Positions 8,279 through 16,891 of a stretch of DNA of 64,000 nt are shown piece by piece (the first letter of the stretch is position 1; the number at the start of each line of letters is the position of its first letter). Source of the stretch: Prosthecobacter sp. (GTDB lineage: Bacteria; Verrucomicrobiota; Verrucomicrobiia; Verrucomicrobiales; Verrucomicrobiaceae); NCBI RefSeq assembly GCF_034366625.1, contig NZ_JAXMIH010000006.1, positions 186,001 to 250,000 of the forward strand. The letters are read 5' to 3'. Below the pieces are notes generated by a model, which was given only the letters and a program-made list of their open reading frames with translations, did not search any database and was not told the origin of the DNA. Both the position numbers and the translations under genes were made by a program.

Positions 8279-11200
8279 ATGTCCCGACTGCTATCACATA
8301 TTGGATTAGCTGGTAAAAGATTGGGGGTAAAAGATGGGAAAGCCCTTCTGAATCTTTTACCCCCAATCTTTTACCAGCAAAAAGTCAGACTCCTCTCCGT
8401 CAGTCTGCTTGTCTGCCCGCTATTCTCTTCCTCTGCCGCCGAACCTCCGCATGCGCAGCTCGATGAAAAACACCGGGCGTTTTTCAAAGACTACTGCGTC
8501 GAGTGCCACAACGCGGAGAAGCAGAAGGGCAAGCTGCGGTTGGATGACATTTCGTTCGCCATCGAGTCGGTGGAGAACGCGGACCGCTGGCAGAAGATTC
8601 TCAACCAACTGAACTCTGGCGAGATGCCGCCGGAGGACGAGAAGCAGCCGGAGGCGAGTGCGAAGACGGAGTTCCTCGACGCTCTCGCAGGCACGATGGT
8701 CACTGCGCGCAAGGGCATCGGCGATCAGGGCGGGCAGATCGTCATGCGGCGGCTGAACCGGCGCGAATACAAGAACACCATTCGCGATTTGCTGGGCGTG
8801 GAGATCGATGTGCGAGATCTGCCAGCGGATGGCGGCACGGGCGGCTTCGACACGGTGGGCGCGTCGCTTTTCATGTCGGGCGACCAGATCGAGCAATATC
8901 TCGCGCTGGGCCGCCGCGCGCTGGACGAGCATTTCGAACGCAGCAGTTCCCTCGTCGCGAAGCAGCCGCTCAAAGCGCGCACGGAGGCGGAGAAAATGGG
9001 CAACCAGCGCATGGACGGCCTCTTCAAACGCACCCAGGAGCAGCACGACAACTATGTGCGCTGGACGACGGAGGTGGATGCTGCGGCGAAGCGACCTGAG
9101 AATGTGGCGATCGCCGAAAAGCTGCGGAAGGACGCGGAGAAACCCCGTCCGTCCTCCGGTGTGCCGTATGCCACGCCGATGCTGTTCTATCACGGCTGGG
9201 ACCAGATCAGCGGCGCGCCATCGCCGGTGAAGTTTGGGTTTCAGGACGCGCAGGCGGCGTTCTTTGAGGAACTGCAATACAAGGGCCACTTCGACTACTA
9301 TGCCGATTATCAAAAGCTGCCGGGCCGCGACACGGGCGCGTGGCTGCTCTTTTACCAGGCCTATCGCGAGACCTATGTCGAAGCGGACGCGAAGTGGCCT
9401 GCCGGGCGCTATACGCTGCGGATGCGCGTCGCCGCGAACGAGACTGTGCCGAAGGAGCGCCGCTTCATCGAGGTCGGCCAGCGGGGCGAGGACGTCAGTG
9501 CCTTCACCGTGCTCAGCGCTCATCAGATCACAGGCACATTGACGCAACCCCAAGTGATCGAGCTGAATGTGGAGGTGAACACACAGGGGAAGCGTGAATT
9601 TGCCCTCCGCGAGCGGCGGCCCAATTCGCGCGAGGCGGAGATCCGCAGCTATTACGATGCGAAGGAAAAGACCGGGAAAGCCCCGGTGCCTGCGATCTGG
9701 ATCGACTGGGTGGAGATCGAAGGACCGGTCAGCGCGACGCCCGCCGTGGCGCAGGAGCCATTTCGCGCGCGCACGGAGGCCGAAGTGCTCGGCAACCAGC
9801 GCATGAACAACAACCTGAAGCGCCTCAAGGAAGGGCATGAGCAATACGCGCGCTGGATGGCCGCCGTGGAGGCAGCCGCGAAGCTGCCGGAGAATGTGAA
9901 GCTCGCTGCCGAGCTGCGCGAGAGCACGAAAATCCCCTCCATGAACCCCTTTGACGGACGCCGCGTGGGGCTGCTGTTTAACAACAAGTGGGAGGTGATC
10001 AAGGGCGCGCCCGCGCCGCAGACCTTCGGCCTGGGTGATGCTGAAACAGCGCGCGTGCAGGAGTTGGAGCACATTTACCAGTTCCAATATTTCACCGACT
10101 ACATGAAGCTGCCCGCACGCGACACCGGCGCGTGGCTGGGCTTTTACTTCGCGTATCGCGAGACCTATGTGGCCGCTGACGCGAAGTGGCCGCCGGGGCG
10201 CTACACGCTGCGCATGAGAGTGTCGGCGAACGAGGCGGCACCGAAGGAGCGACGCTTCATCGAGATCGGCCAGCGCACGCCTGACCCCAAGGACGTCACC
10301 ACCTTCACCGTCGTCAGCGCGCATCAGGTCACGGGCACGCTGAATGAGCCGCAGATCATCGAGCTGGACGTGAATGTGAGCGCCGATGGCTTCCGCGAGT
10401 TCGCACTGCGTGAAAAGCGCCCGAACTCGCGCACGGCGGAGATGGGCCTGTTCCACGATCACTTTGCCAAAACCGGCACCGGTCCGGTTCCGGCAGTGTG
10501 GGTGGACTGGTTTGAGATCGAGGGGCCGCATGAAGCACCCCGCGTTGTCACATCGTTTGTTCCCCGCACGCAGGACCGCGCCGGAGTGAGCGAGGTGATC
10601 GAGCGCTTCGCCACGCGCGCCTTTCGCGGCCAGAAGCCGGACGCGGAATACATTGACAAGCTCCTGCTTCTCGCCGTGACGCGGGGCAAGGCAGGTGATT
10701 CGCTCGAAGACGCGCTGAAGGAGTCATTCAGCGTCGTGCTCTCCTCACCGGGCTTTCTCTACCTTCAAGAAACTGGCTCCCCATCTTTTACCCGCAATCT
10801 TTTACCAAAAGAAGAGGCTGGTAAAAGATTGGGGATAAAAGATGAAAATCGAAAAGCACTGACTCCGCTCGAACTCGCCTCGCGCCTCTCTTATTTCCTC
10901 TGGAGCGCACCGCCAGACGATGAACTGCTCAAAGCCGACCTCACCAATCCCCAAGTCCTCGCCGCGCAGGTTGACCGCATGATCGCCAGTAAGAAGGCCG
11001 ATGAGTTTGTCAGCGGCTTTGCGCATCAATGGCTCGGCCTCGACCGGCTCGATTTCTTCCAGTTCGACTTCCGCAAGCATCGCGCCTTCGACGACAGCGC
11101 GAAGGCCCACGCACGAGAAGAAGTGTATCAAACGCTCGCCACTTTGCTGCGCGAGAATCTCAGCCTGCGCTGCCTGCTCAAATCCGACTTCGTCGTCATC

Positions 11201-11875
11201 AACGGCCTGCTCGCCGACTACTACGGGCTCGACGGCATCACAGGCGACGAGTTTCGCAAGGTCTCGCTGCCCGCCGGATCGCCACGCGGCGGGCTGCTCG
11301 GCATGGCCGCCATACTCGCCATGGGCAGCAATGGCGATCACACCAGTCCCGTGGAGCGTGGCGCGTGGGTGCTGCGCAAGCTGCTCCACGATCCGCCACC
11401 GCCCGCGCCGCCGAATGTCCCACAGCTCGACCGCCTCAAAGGCAAGGTGCTCACCGTGCGCGAGCGCATGACCGCGCACCAGGAGGAGCCGCAATGCGCA
11501 AGCTGCCACCGCAAGATCGACCCCATCGGCTTCGGTCTCGAAAACTTCGACGCCGCCGGCAAATGGCGCATCGAGGACAGCTACCAGCTCGGCACCGGCC
11601 CCAAGAAAACCTGGCCCGTCAATCCCGCCGCCGCCTTCCACCACGGCCCCGCCTTCAAAGACTACTTCGAGCTGCGCGACCTCATCACCGCGAAGTCCGA
11701 TCAGTTTGCCCGAGGCTTCACTGAAGCCCTCATCGAATACGCCCTCGGCAGACCCTTCGGCTTCACCGACGAAGACCTCGCCGTTCGTGTCGTGCAGCAG
11801 GCGCAGCAAAAAGACTTCGCCTTGCGTGAGTTCATCCACGCCCTCGTCGCCAGCGACACCTTCCACATGAAATAG
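8279..11875 (+). CDS. DUF1587/1592/1588/1585 secreted cytochrome-like protein with two tandem inserted domains and an in-frame repeat
   Basis: From the ATG at 8279 the product has 1198 residues. A hydrophobic signal (VRLLSVSLLVCPLF) is preceded by about 34 extra residues encoded mostly by palindromic copy B. Then come a c-type haem motif C73-VE-C76-H77 and the DUF1587 region, followed by two similar segments of about 260 residues (231-493 and 494-757, both starting RTEAE..GNQRM). DUF1595, DUF1592, DUF1588 with CASCH (C1073) and DUF1585 complete it. Residues about 835-855 are encoded by palindromic copy C and interrupt the DUF1595-DUF1592 junction. The family is exported and associated with degradation loci; its function is unproven. 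The frame is open upstream to 8225, but that overlaps the GxxExxY gene. Confidence 0.87.
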   Translation: MSRLLSHIGLAGKRLGVKDGKALLNLLPPIFYQQKVRLLSVSLLVCPLFSSSAAEPPHAQLDEKHRAFFKDYCVECHNAEKQKGKLRLDDISFAIESVENADRWQKILNQLNSGEMPPEDEKQPEASAKTEFLDALAGTMVTARKGIGDQGGQIVMRRLNRREYKNTIRDLLGVEIDVRDLPADGGTGGFDTVGASLFMSGDQIEQYLALGRRALDEHFERSSSLVAKQPLKARTEAEKMGNQRMDGLFKRTQEQHDNYVRWTTEVDAAAKRPENVAIAEKLRKDAEKPRPSSGVPYATPMLFYHGWDQISGAPSPVKFGFQDAQAAFFEELQYKGHFDYYADYQKLPGRDTGAWLLFYQAYRETYVEADAKWPAGRYTLRMRVAANETVPKERRFIEVGQRGEDVSAFTVLSAHQITGTLTQPQVIELNVEVNTQGKREFALRERRPNSREAEIRSYYDAKEKTGKAPVPAIWIDWVEIEGPVSATPAVAQEPFRARTEAEVLGNQRMNNNLKRLKEGHEQYARWMAAVEAAAKLPENVKLAAELRESTKIPSMNPFDGRRVGLLFNNKWEVIKGAPAPQTFGLGDAETARVQELEHIYQFQYFTDYMKLPARDTGAWLGFYFAYRETYVAADAKWPPGRYTLRMRVSANEAAPKERRFIEIGQRTPDPKDVTTFTVVSAHQVTGTLNEPQIIELDVNVSADGFREFALREKRPNSRTAEMGLFHDHFAKTGTGPVPAVWVDWFEIEGPHEAPRVVTSFVPRTQDRAGVSEVIERFATRAFRGQKPDAEYIDKLLLLAVTRGKAGDSLEDALKESFSVVLSSPGFLYLQETGSPSFTRNLLPKEEAGKRLGIKDENRKALTPLELASRLSYFLWSAPPDDELLKADLTNPQVLAAQVDRMIASKKADEFVSGFAHQWLGLDRLDFFQFDFRKHRAFDDSAKAHAREEVYQTLATLLRENLSLRCLLKSDFVVINGLLADYYGLDGITGDEFRKVSLPAGSPRGGLLGMAAILAMGSNGDHTSPVERGAWVLRKLLHDPPPPAPPNVPQLDRLKGKVLTVRERMTAHQEEPQCASCHRKIDPIGFGLENFDAAGKWRIEDSYQLGTGPKKTWPVNPAAAFHHGPAFKDYFELRDLITAKSDQFARGFTEALIEYALGRPFGFTDEDLAVRVVQQAQQKDFALREFIHALVASDTFHMK
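8309..8378. repeat. Palindromic repeat element, copy B (inside the 5' end of the DUF1592 gene)
   Basis: A perfect 27-bp inverted repeat (8309-8335 and 8352-8378) around a 16-nt loop. Each arm contains two GGTAAAAGAT-type units. It is read through in frame between the start codon and the signal-peptide core of the gene at 8279. It begins 35 nt after the GxxExxY stop, mirroring copy A on the other side of that gene. Confidence 0.9.
10782..10844. repeat. Palindromic repeat element, copy C (in-frame within coding sequence)
   Basis: Two 25-bp arms (10782-10806 and 10820-10844) are inverted repeats with two mismatches. The 63-bp element equals 21 codons and adds residues from about 835 to a conserved boundary (SSPGFLYL before it, ELASRLSYFLW after it) without a stop. 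It resembles the behaviour of Rickettsia palindromic elements, which insert in frame in genes; the sequence itself is different. Confidence 0.88.
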
Positions 11876-11956
11876 GCCGCGCATCACAGCCATGCTGCGT
11901 AGCCCGACAGAAGAACACCTGTGTTCAGGTCGTTTCATGGAACGCCTTTCCATGCC

Positions 11957-13768
11957 ATGAAACTTCTTCGCGCATCCATCTTCCTTGCCTATGCCTCACA
12001 TCTGGCCTGCCACGCGCAGGAAAAGACGAAGGAGGATTTTCTCCAGAATGACTCACGCAGATTGTCGCAGCTAGAAAAGGCCGTGGTGCTCACGGATTTG
12101 TCGAAGATGGAACCGGCTGCGGCGCTCATCACTGGAAAGCGCCAGAAAGGGAAGTGGAAGATGATTCCCTTCACCACGGCGGAGATGAAAGGCACAGCGC
12201 TCTCGATCTACAGCGCCACGAATCCGCCGGTGGTGAAGCTGCCGCTGACACAGCGCGGCTGGCATGGCGTGTATGTCGGACTCGCGACGACCTCGGGCGG
12301 CTTCAACATCGGCGGGAACGGCATCAAGGCGAAGCTGAGCGATGAGCCGGTGTTCCGACGTATGGCGAACAATCTTGCGCTACTGGAAAACCGGCGCGCG
12401 GTCATTCAAGAGTGCTTTGTCACTGTGGCGGATTTGAAGGGGCAGTCCGTCGAGATCGCGCCGATGCCGGGACTGCCTGCGACGGTTTGTTATGTGAAAG
12501 TGGTGCCGATGACCGACGCGGAGGTGAAGGCGAGCCAGACGAAATCGAAGCATCGCACCTCCATCGCCACATTTGACGGTCATAGCTGGATCTGGCCCTT
12601 CAAACCAACGACGGCGGAGGAGCTGGCAGAGGAGTTTCGTGGCTATGAAGGCACAGACATCGGCAAGTGGTGGTTTCAGGTCACGGGCAGCGATCTGGTG
12701 TGCTATCCGAGCAAGGTGGGCACTTATCCAGGCGAAGGCACCATCGACTTCCCCACTGGTGCGTACATGGTTTATACGAAGTCGCTGGAAGCGCTGTTCA
12801 AGAAGGGCATCAACCCGCTCAAAGTCGCGCGTGATGCCGCGAAGGCACAGGGCGCGGAATTTCATGTGATGCTGCGGCCCGCTGGCTGGGTCGGCTCGAT
12901 GCCATATGAGGAGACCTTCAACAGCAAATTCTTCTACCAGCATCCCGAATGGCGCTGCATCGACCGCGACGGTACGCCGACGTTTTACATGAGCTACGCC
13001 AATCCCGAAGTGCGGAAGCAGTTGATCGAGATTTTCCGCGAGATGTTGGAGCTACAGCCAGAGGGTGTGGGCTTCGTCTTCAATCGCGGCATGCCGCTCA
13101 TGCTGTGGGAGGACGCGTTTTGCGAGCGCTTCAAAAAGATGCACAACGCCGATGCCAAATCAGTCGAGGACGACGATCCCCGCATCCATGCCACGCGCGC
13201 AGCCATCATGACGGACTTCTTGATGGAGGTGCGTGCCCTCCTGGATGAAACAGCGACCAAACAAGGCCGCAAAGAGCGCTACAAGATCTCGCTCGGCACC
13301 TTCGCCAAAGAAGCGGATAACCAACGTTGGGGCCTCGACCTGCCGAACTGGATTCAGCGCGGCCTCGTGGATGACATCGCGACAACGTGGTTCGCCTACC
13401 ACACCTCCTTCACCAAGACTCCCGGCCAGGTGGACATGGACTACTACCGTCGCATCACCAAAGGCACGAACACGAAGGCCTACCCGATGGTCATCGCCTG
13501 GAAAACCGGCAAGCCAACAGAACTCTGCAAAAACGTCGCCGCCTATCTCATTAAAGGCGATCCAGGCGTTGCCATCTGGGACCCGCAGGTGATGAAAGGC
13601 TGGCCAGACAACTATCCCGGCAACGTCTTCGACATCCTCGGCAAACTCGGCCATCGCGATGACCTGCTGCGCTGGGCAAAAAGCGGCATTCCACAGCCAC
13701 TGACGATCCCGCTCACGCGATTGGACGAGAACTACTTCAGCCGCTGGTTTCCGAACACAGGTTTTTGA
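11957..13768 (+). CDS. Secreted glycoside-hydrolase-like TIM-barrel protein
   Basis: A 603-residue protein with a signal peptide ending near ACHAQ. The first third (to about 200) looks like a beta-rich module. The remainder contains motifs of GHL10/family-10-like glycosyl hydrolase barrels: VMLRPAGWVGS, HPEWRCIDRDG, ANPEVRKQLIEIFREML, then GVGFVFNRG and RYKISLG. The likely role is hydrolysis of a polysaccharide or glycan outside the cytoplasm, fitting the neighbouring DUF1592 gene; the substrate and catalytic acids cannot be fixed from sequence. The ATG at 11957 is chosen because it starts directly at the signal peptide. Confidence 0.65.
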   Translation: MKLLRASIFLAYASHLACHAQEKTKEDFLQNDSRRLSQLEKAVVLTDLSKMEPAAALITGKRQKGKWKMIPFTTAEMKGTALSIYSATNPPVVKLPLTQRGWHGVYVGLATTSGGFNIGGNGIKAKLSDEPVFRRMANNLALLENRRAVIQECFVTVADLKGQSVEIAPMPGLPATVCYVKVVPMTDAEVKASQTKSKHRTSIATFDGHSWIWPFKPTTAEELAEEFRGYEGTDIGKWWFQVTGSDLVCYPSKVGTYPGEGTIDFPTGAYMVYTKSLEALFKKGINPLKVARDAAKAQGAEFHVMLRPAGWVGSMPYEETFNSKFFYQHPEWRCIDRDGTPTFYMSYANPEVRKQLIEIFREMLELQPEGVGFVFNRGMPLMLWEDAFCERFKKMHNADAKSVEDDDPRIHATRAAIMTDFLMEVRALLDETATKQGRKERYKISLGTFAKEADNQRWGLDLPNWIQRGLVDDIATTWFAYHTSFTKTPGQVDMDYYRRITKGTNTKAYPMVIAWKTGKPTELCKNVAAYLIKGDPGVAIWDPQVMKGWPDNYPGNVFDILGKLGHRDDLLRWAKSGIPQPLTIPLTRLDENYFSRWFPNTGF

Positions 13769-13812
13769 AAGCGCGCTTGTTGGAATCTGAATTTCCAGTT
13801 TAGGATCCAATC

Positions 13813-15354
13813 ATGTCTCCAACCCGCCGCTCATTCCTCAAGCACGCCAGTTTCGCGTCCTTCAGCCTGTGGATCCCCAAAACCTTCGCCGAGGCGACAG
13901 CCACCAAGCTCGCACGCAGCATGCCGGAAGCGGAAGGCGTGTCATCGAAAGCGATCCTCGATTTCCTGGATGCTGTGGCGCGTGAGAAGTTCGAACTGCA
14001 CAGCTTCATGATGCTGCGGCATGGCAAAGTGATCGCGGAAGGCTGGTGGGAACCGTATGGGCCGGAGCTGGTGCATACGATGTACTCGATGAGCAAGAGC
14101 TTCACCTCGACGGCGGTCGGTTTTGCCGTCGCGGAAGGCAAGATGAGCGTCGAAGACAAGGTGGTGTCGTTTTTCCCGGATGATCTACCCGCGAAGGTCA
14201 GTGAGAACCTCGCGGCGATGCGTGTGAAGGATCTGCTCACGATGTCCACGGGTAACGAAAAGGAGCCGACGCAGACCTGCGTGAAAGAGGAGAACTGGGT
14301 GCGAACGTTTCTGGCGCAGAACATCGCGCACCAGCCGGGCGCGCAGTTCATGTACAACAGCGCGGCCACTTACATGTGCTCCGCCATTGTGCAGAAGGTC
14401 ACAGGCAAGACGGTGCTCGAATACCTCACGCCGCGTTTGTTCGAACCGCTGGGCATTTCCGGCATGCGCTGGGAGACCTGCCCGCGTGGCATCAACACAG
14501 GAGGCTGGGGGCTGAGCATTCAGAGCGAGGGTCTCGCTAAATTTGGTCAATTGCTGCTTCAGAAAGGCCAGTGGAACGACAAGCAACTTCTTCCCGCCGC
14601 GTGGATCGAGGAAGCGACGCGTTTCCACATCCAGCAGCCCGGCGAGGACAAAAAAGACCGCCCGAAGGCGAAGAACGACTGGCTGCAAGGCTACGGCTAT
14701 CAGTTCTGGCGCTGCCAGAACAAGGCGTTTCGTGGCGACGGCGCCTTCGGCCAGTTCACCATCGTTTTGCCCGAGCAGGACGCGGTGATCGTGATGACCA
14801 GCGAAAACAAAAACATGCAGGGCCAGCTCGATCTCGTGTGGAACCATCTGCTGCCTGCTTTGGATGCCAAATCGCCGCAGGCAGCCGATTTGAGCAGACT
14901 CAAAACGCTCCTGCTCGCGCCGCCGAAGGGGCGCAAGACCTTGCCGGACATCACGAACAAGTCCTACAAACTCGAAACGAACGATCTCGGCCTCAAAACC
15001 GCCTCGTTTGCATTTGAGGGTGGTCAATGCGTGTTCAAAGCCGATGAGCACACGATCACGTGCGGCCTCGAATCGTGGCTTCGTGGAGAAGCCGCCTTTC
15101 CCGGCACGCCGCCACGTCTGATCTCCGGTGGCAAGCCGAGGAGCGCCGTGCCTTCCAAAATCGCCGCCAGCGCGACGTGGATGGATGACAGCACGCTCGT
15201 CATGACCTGGCGCTACTACGAAACGCCGCACAGCGACACGCTGACCTGCAAGTTCGACGGCGAACAAGTCACGATCAGCTTCCTCAACAGCATCACCGCG
15301 ATGAATCCGAAGGCCAAGGATGCGCGTGTGCCGTTGAAGGGACGAATTGCCTGA
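13813..15354 (+). CDS. Serine hydrolase of the beta-lactamase class C / esterase family
   Basis: The product has 513 residues. The N-terminus (TRRSFLKHASF) resembles a twin-arginine export signal. The beta-lactamase-like domain has the catalytic S92-M-S-K95 tetrad and Y181-N-S183, followed by GWGLSIQSEGLAKFG and HxG-like elements near GDGAFGQF. A C-terminal extension of roughly 150 residues (from about 365) forms a beta-rich domain. Members are esterases, D-aminopeptidases or peptidases rather than true beta-lactamases. It stands alone between the glycosidase-like gene and a DUF1552 gene on the same strand. Confidence 0.85.
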   Translation: MSPTRRSFLKHASFASFSLWIPKTFAEATATKLARSMPEAEGVSSKAILDFLDAVAREKFELHSFMMLRHGKVIAEGWWEPYGPELVHTMYSMSKSFTSTAVGFAVAEGKMSVEDKVVSFFPDDLPAKVSENLAAMRVKDLLTMSTGNEKEPTQTCVKEENWVRTFLAQNIAHQPGAQFMYNSAATYMCSAIVQKVTGKTVLEYLTPRLFEPLGISGMRWETCPRGINTGGWGLSIQSEGLAKFGQLLLQKGQWNDKQLLPAAWIEEATRFHIQQPGEDKKDRPKAKNDWLQGYGYQFWRCQNKAFRGDGAFGQFTIVLPEQDAVIVMTSENKNMQGQLDLVWNHLLPALDAKSPQAADLSRLKTLLLAPPKGRKTLPDITNKSYKLETNDLGLKTASFAFEGGQCVFKADEHTITCGLESWLRGEAAFPGTPPRLISGGKPRSAVPSKIAASATWMDDSTLVMTWRYYETPHSDTLTCKFDGEQVTISFLNSITAMNPKAKDARVPLKGRIA

Positions 15355-15489
15355 CGAGAGTCATTGTCTCCGTCTTCCCGAGGTCTAAACAGTCCCCGCC
15401 AGTGTTGGAGGTTCGGGGCGGTTTTGGCCTGTTGTGTGCTGCAACAAATGGCGGTTTCCCTTCGTTCCCTCGGTCCCCATATTCCCCTC

Positions 15490-16755
15490 ATGAATCGTCG
15501 TCGTTTTCTTCTTTCATCCCTCGGCTCCACCCTCGCGCTGCCGGGAATGTCCTCGCTCATGGCCAAGACCGTGGGCGGCTCCGTCCAGGCGGCAAAAGGT
15601 GCGGGAATGGGCGCACGGCGCTTTGTGGCGATTGGGAACCTGCTCGGCTACCAGACGAAGAGCCTGTTCCCCACGACGCAGGGCCGGAACTACGAGAAGA
15701 CGACGCTGCTGGAGCCAGTTTGGGATATTCGCGACGAGATGACGGTTTTGCGCGGTCTCGATCATGGCGTGAAGGGCGGGCATTTCGCGGTGCATTCGTT
15801 CCTTTCGGGCGTGCTGAACTCTGAGGCGCAAAATCGGCCGGATGGGAATGTGACCATTGACCAGTTCCTCGCGGACGAGGTGGGCTTTGAGACGCGGTTT
15901 CCATCGCTCACGGTCGGTTCGGAAGGCGGCATCCATGGCGGTTGCCAGATCGCGTGGACGAAGTCTGGCGTGCGTGTGCCGCCAGTCACGAATCCAGCCG
16001 AGTTGTTCGAGAAACTCTTCGTCACCGACTCGAAGGAGCGTCAGGCTCGTCGGGCGGAGGAGAACCAGGTGCAGGCTTCCATCCTCGATTCCGTATTGGA
16101 TGAGGCGAACCGTCTCTCGAAGCAGGTGAACAAGGAGGACAAGGACAAGCTCGACGAATACCTCACCTCCGTCCGTGATGTGGAAAAGCGCTTGGAACTG
16201 CGTCAGCGCTGGACGAATCAGCCGAAGCCGAAAGCGCCCTTCGACAAGCCCGCGAACCGCAACGCCGTGGAAGATCTGCCGCTGCTGTATGAGATGATCG
16301 CGCTCGCCTTGCAGTCGGACAGCACGCGCATCGCCACGCTGGAGATCGGCGGTGATTTCATGCCACAGCATCTCGGCATCAAAAAAGACTGGCACGGTCT
16401 CTCGCATCACGGCAATGCCCCCGAAGCCATCGCGGACCTCATCACGCTGGAGAAGTATCAGATCGAGCACTACGGCAAATTCGTCGCCCGACTCGCGAAG
16501 ATGAACGACGGCGAGCGCACGCTGCTCGACTCGACGACGGTGCTTTTCGGCAGCGGCATGGGCGATGGCAATTCACACAAGAACTCCGACCTGCCCATCC
16601 TCCTCGCTGGGGGCGGCTACAAGCACGGCGAATTCCGCGAAGTGCCGCGTGAAGGCATCAACAAGGTGCCGCTGTGCAACCTCTTCGTGGACATCGCGCA
16701 GAAGATGGGTGTGGAGACCGATTCGTTCGGCAGCAGCACGGGGCGGTTTGCTTGA
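15490..16755 (+). CDS. DUF1552 domain protein with twin-arginine signal (second copy)
   Basis: A 421-residue paralogue of the protein at 6123-7412. It begins with MNRRRFLLSSLGSTLALPG, a twin-arginine leader, and shares LDEYLTSVRDVEKRL, LLDSTTVLFGSGMGDGN and LLAGGGYKHGEF with the family. The frame continues upstream to 15364, but the signal peptide places the start at 15490. It is followed by a DUF1592-type gene at 16892, with a palindromic repeat between them. Confidence 0.87.
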   Translation: MNRRRFLLSSLGSTLALPGMSSLMAKTVGGSVQAAKGAGMGARRFVAIGNLLGYQTKSLFPTTQGRNYEKTTLLEPVWDIRDEMTVLRGLDHGVKGGHFAVHSFLSGVLNSEAQNRPDGNVTIDQFLADEVGFETRFPSLTVGSEGGIHGGCQIAWTKSGVRVPPVTNPAELFEKLFVTDSKERQARRAEENQVQASILDSVLDEANRLSKQVNKEDKDKLDEYLTSVRDVEKRLELRQRWTNQPKPKAPFDKPANRNAVEDLPLLYEMIALALQSDSTRIATLEIGGDFMPQHLGIKKDWHGLSHHGNAPEAIADLITLEKYQIEHYGKFVARLAKMNDGERTLLDSTTVLFGSGMGDGNSHKNSDLPILLAGGGYKHGEFREVPREGINKVPLCNLFVDIAQKMGVETDSFGSSTGRFA

Positions 16756-16763
16756 ACGGAGGA

Positions 16764-16859
16764 TTTTAACCGCTGATTAGACGCTAATGGGACGCTGATA
16801 ACAGAAATCAGAATTCAGATCATTAGCGTCATGTCAGCGTCCAATTAGCGGTTTTTAAA
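16764..16859. repeat. Imperfect inverted repeat with internal GACGCTAAT units
   Basis: Left arm 16764-16799 and right arm 16819-16859 are imperfect inverted complements (AACCGCTGATTAGACGC against GCGTCCAATTAGCGGTT). Each arm repeats a GACGCTRAT-like unit. A related fragment, GCGTCTAATTGACG, occurs at about 19428-19441 after the next gene. It looks like an interspersed repeat; the T-run at 16851-16855 means a terminator role cannot be excluded. Confidence 0.6.
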
Positions 16860-16891
16860 CTGGCCGCCCACACGCTCAAACGCTTTCGATC

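Noticed and set aside
8420-10531. 703-codon open frame on the minus strand
   Set aside because: It is antisense to the well-supported DUF1592-type gene and shows no recognisable domain, as expected for high-GC shadow frames.
15355-15489. Coding extension of the DUF1552 gene upstream of 15490
   Set aside because: The twin-arginine signal fixes the start at 15490, and the upstream codons look non-coding.
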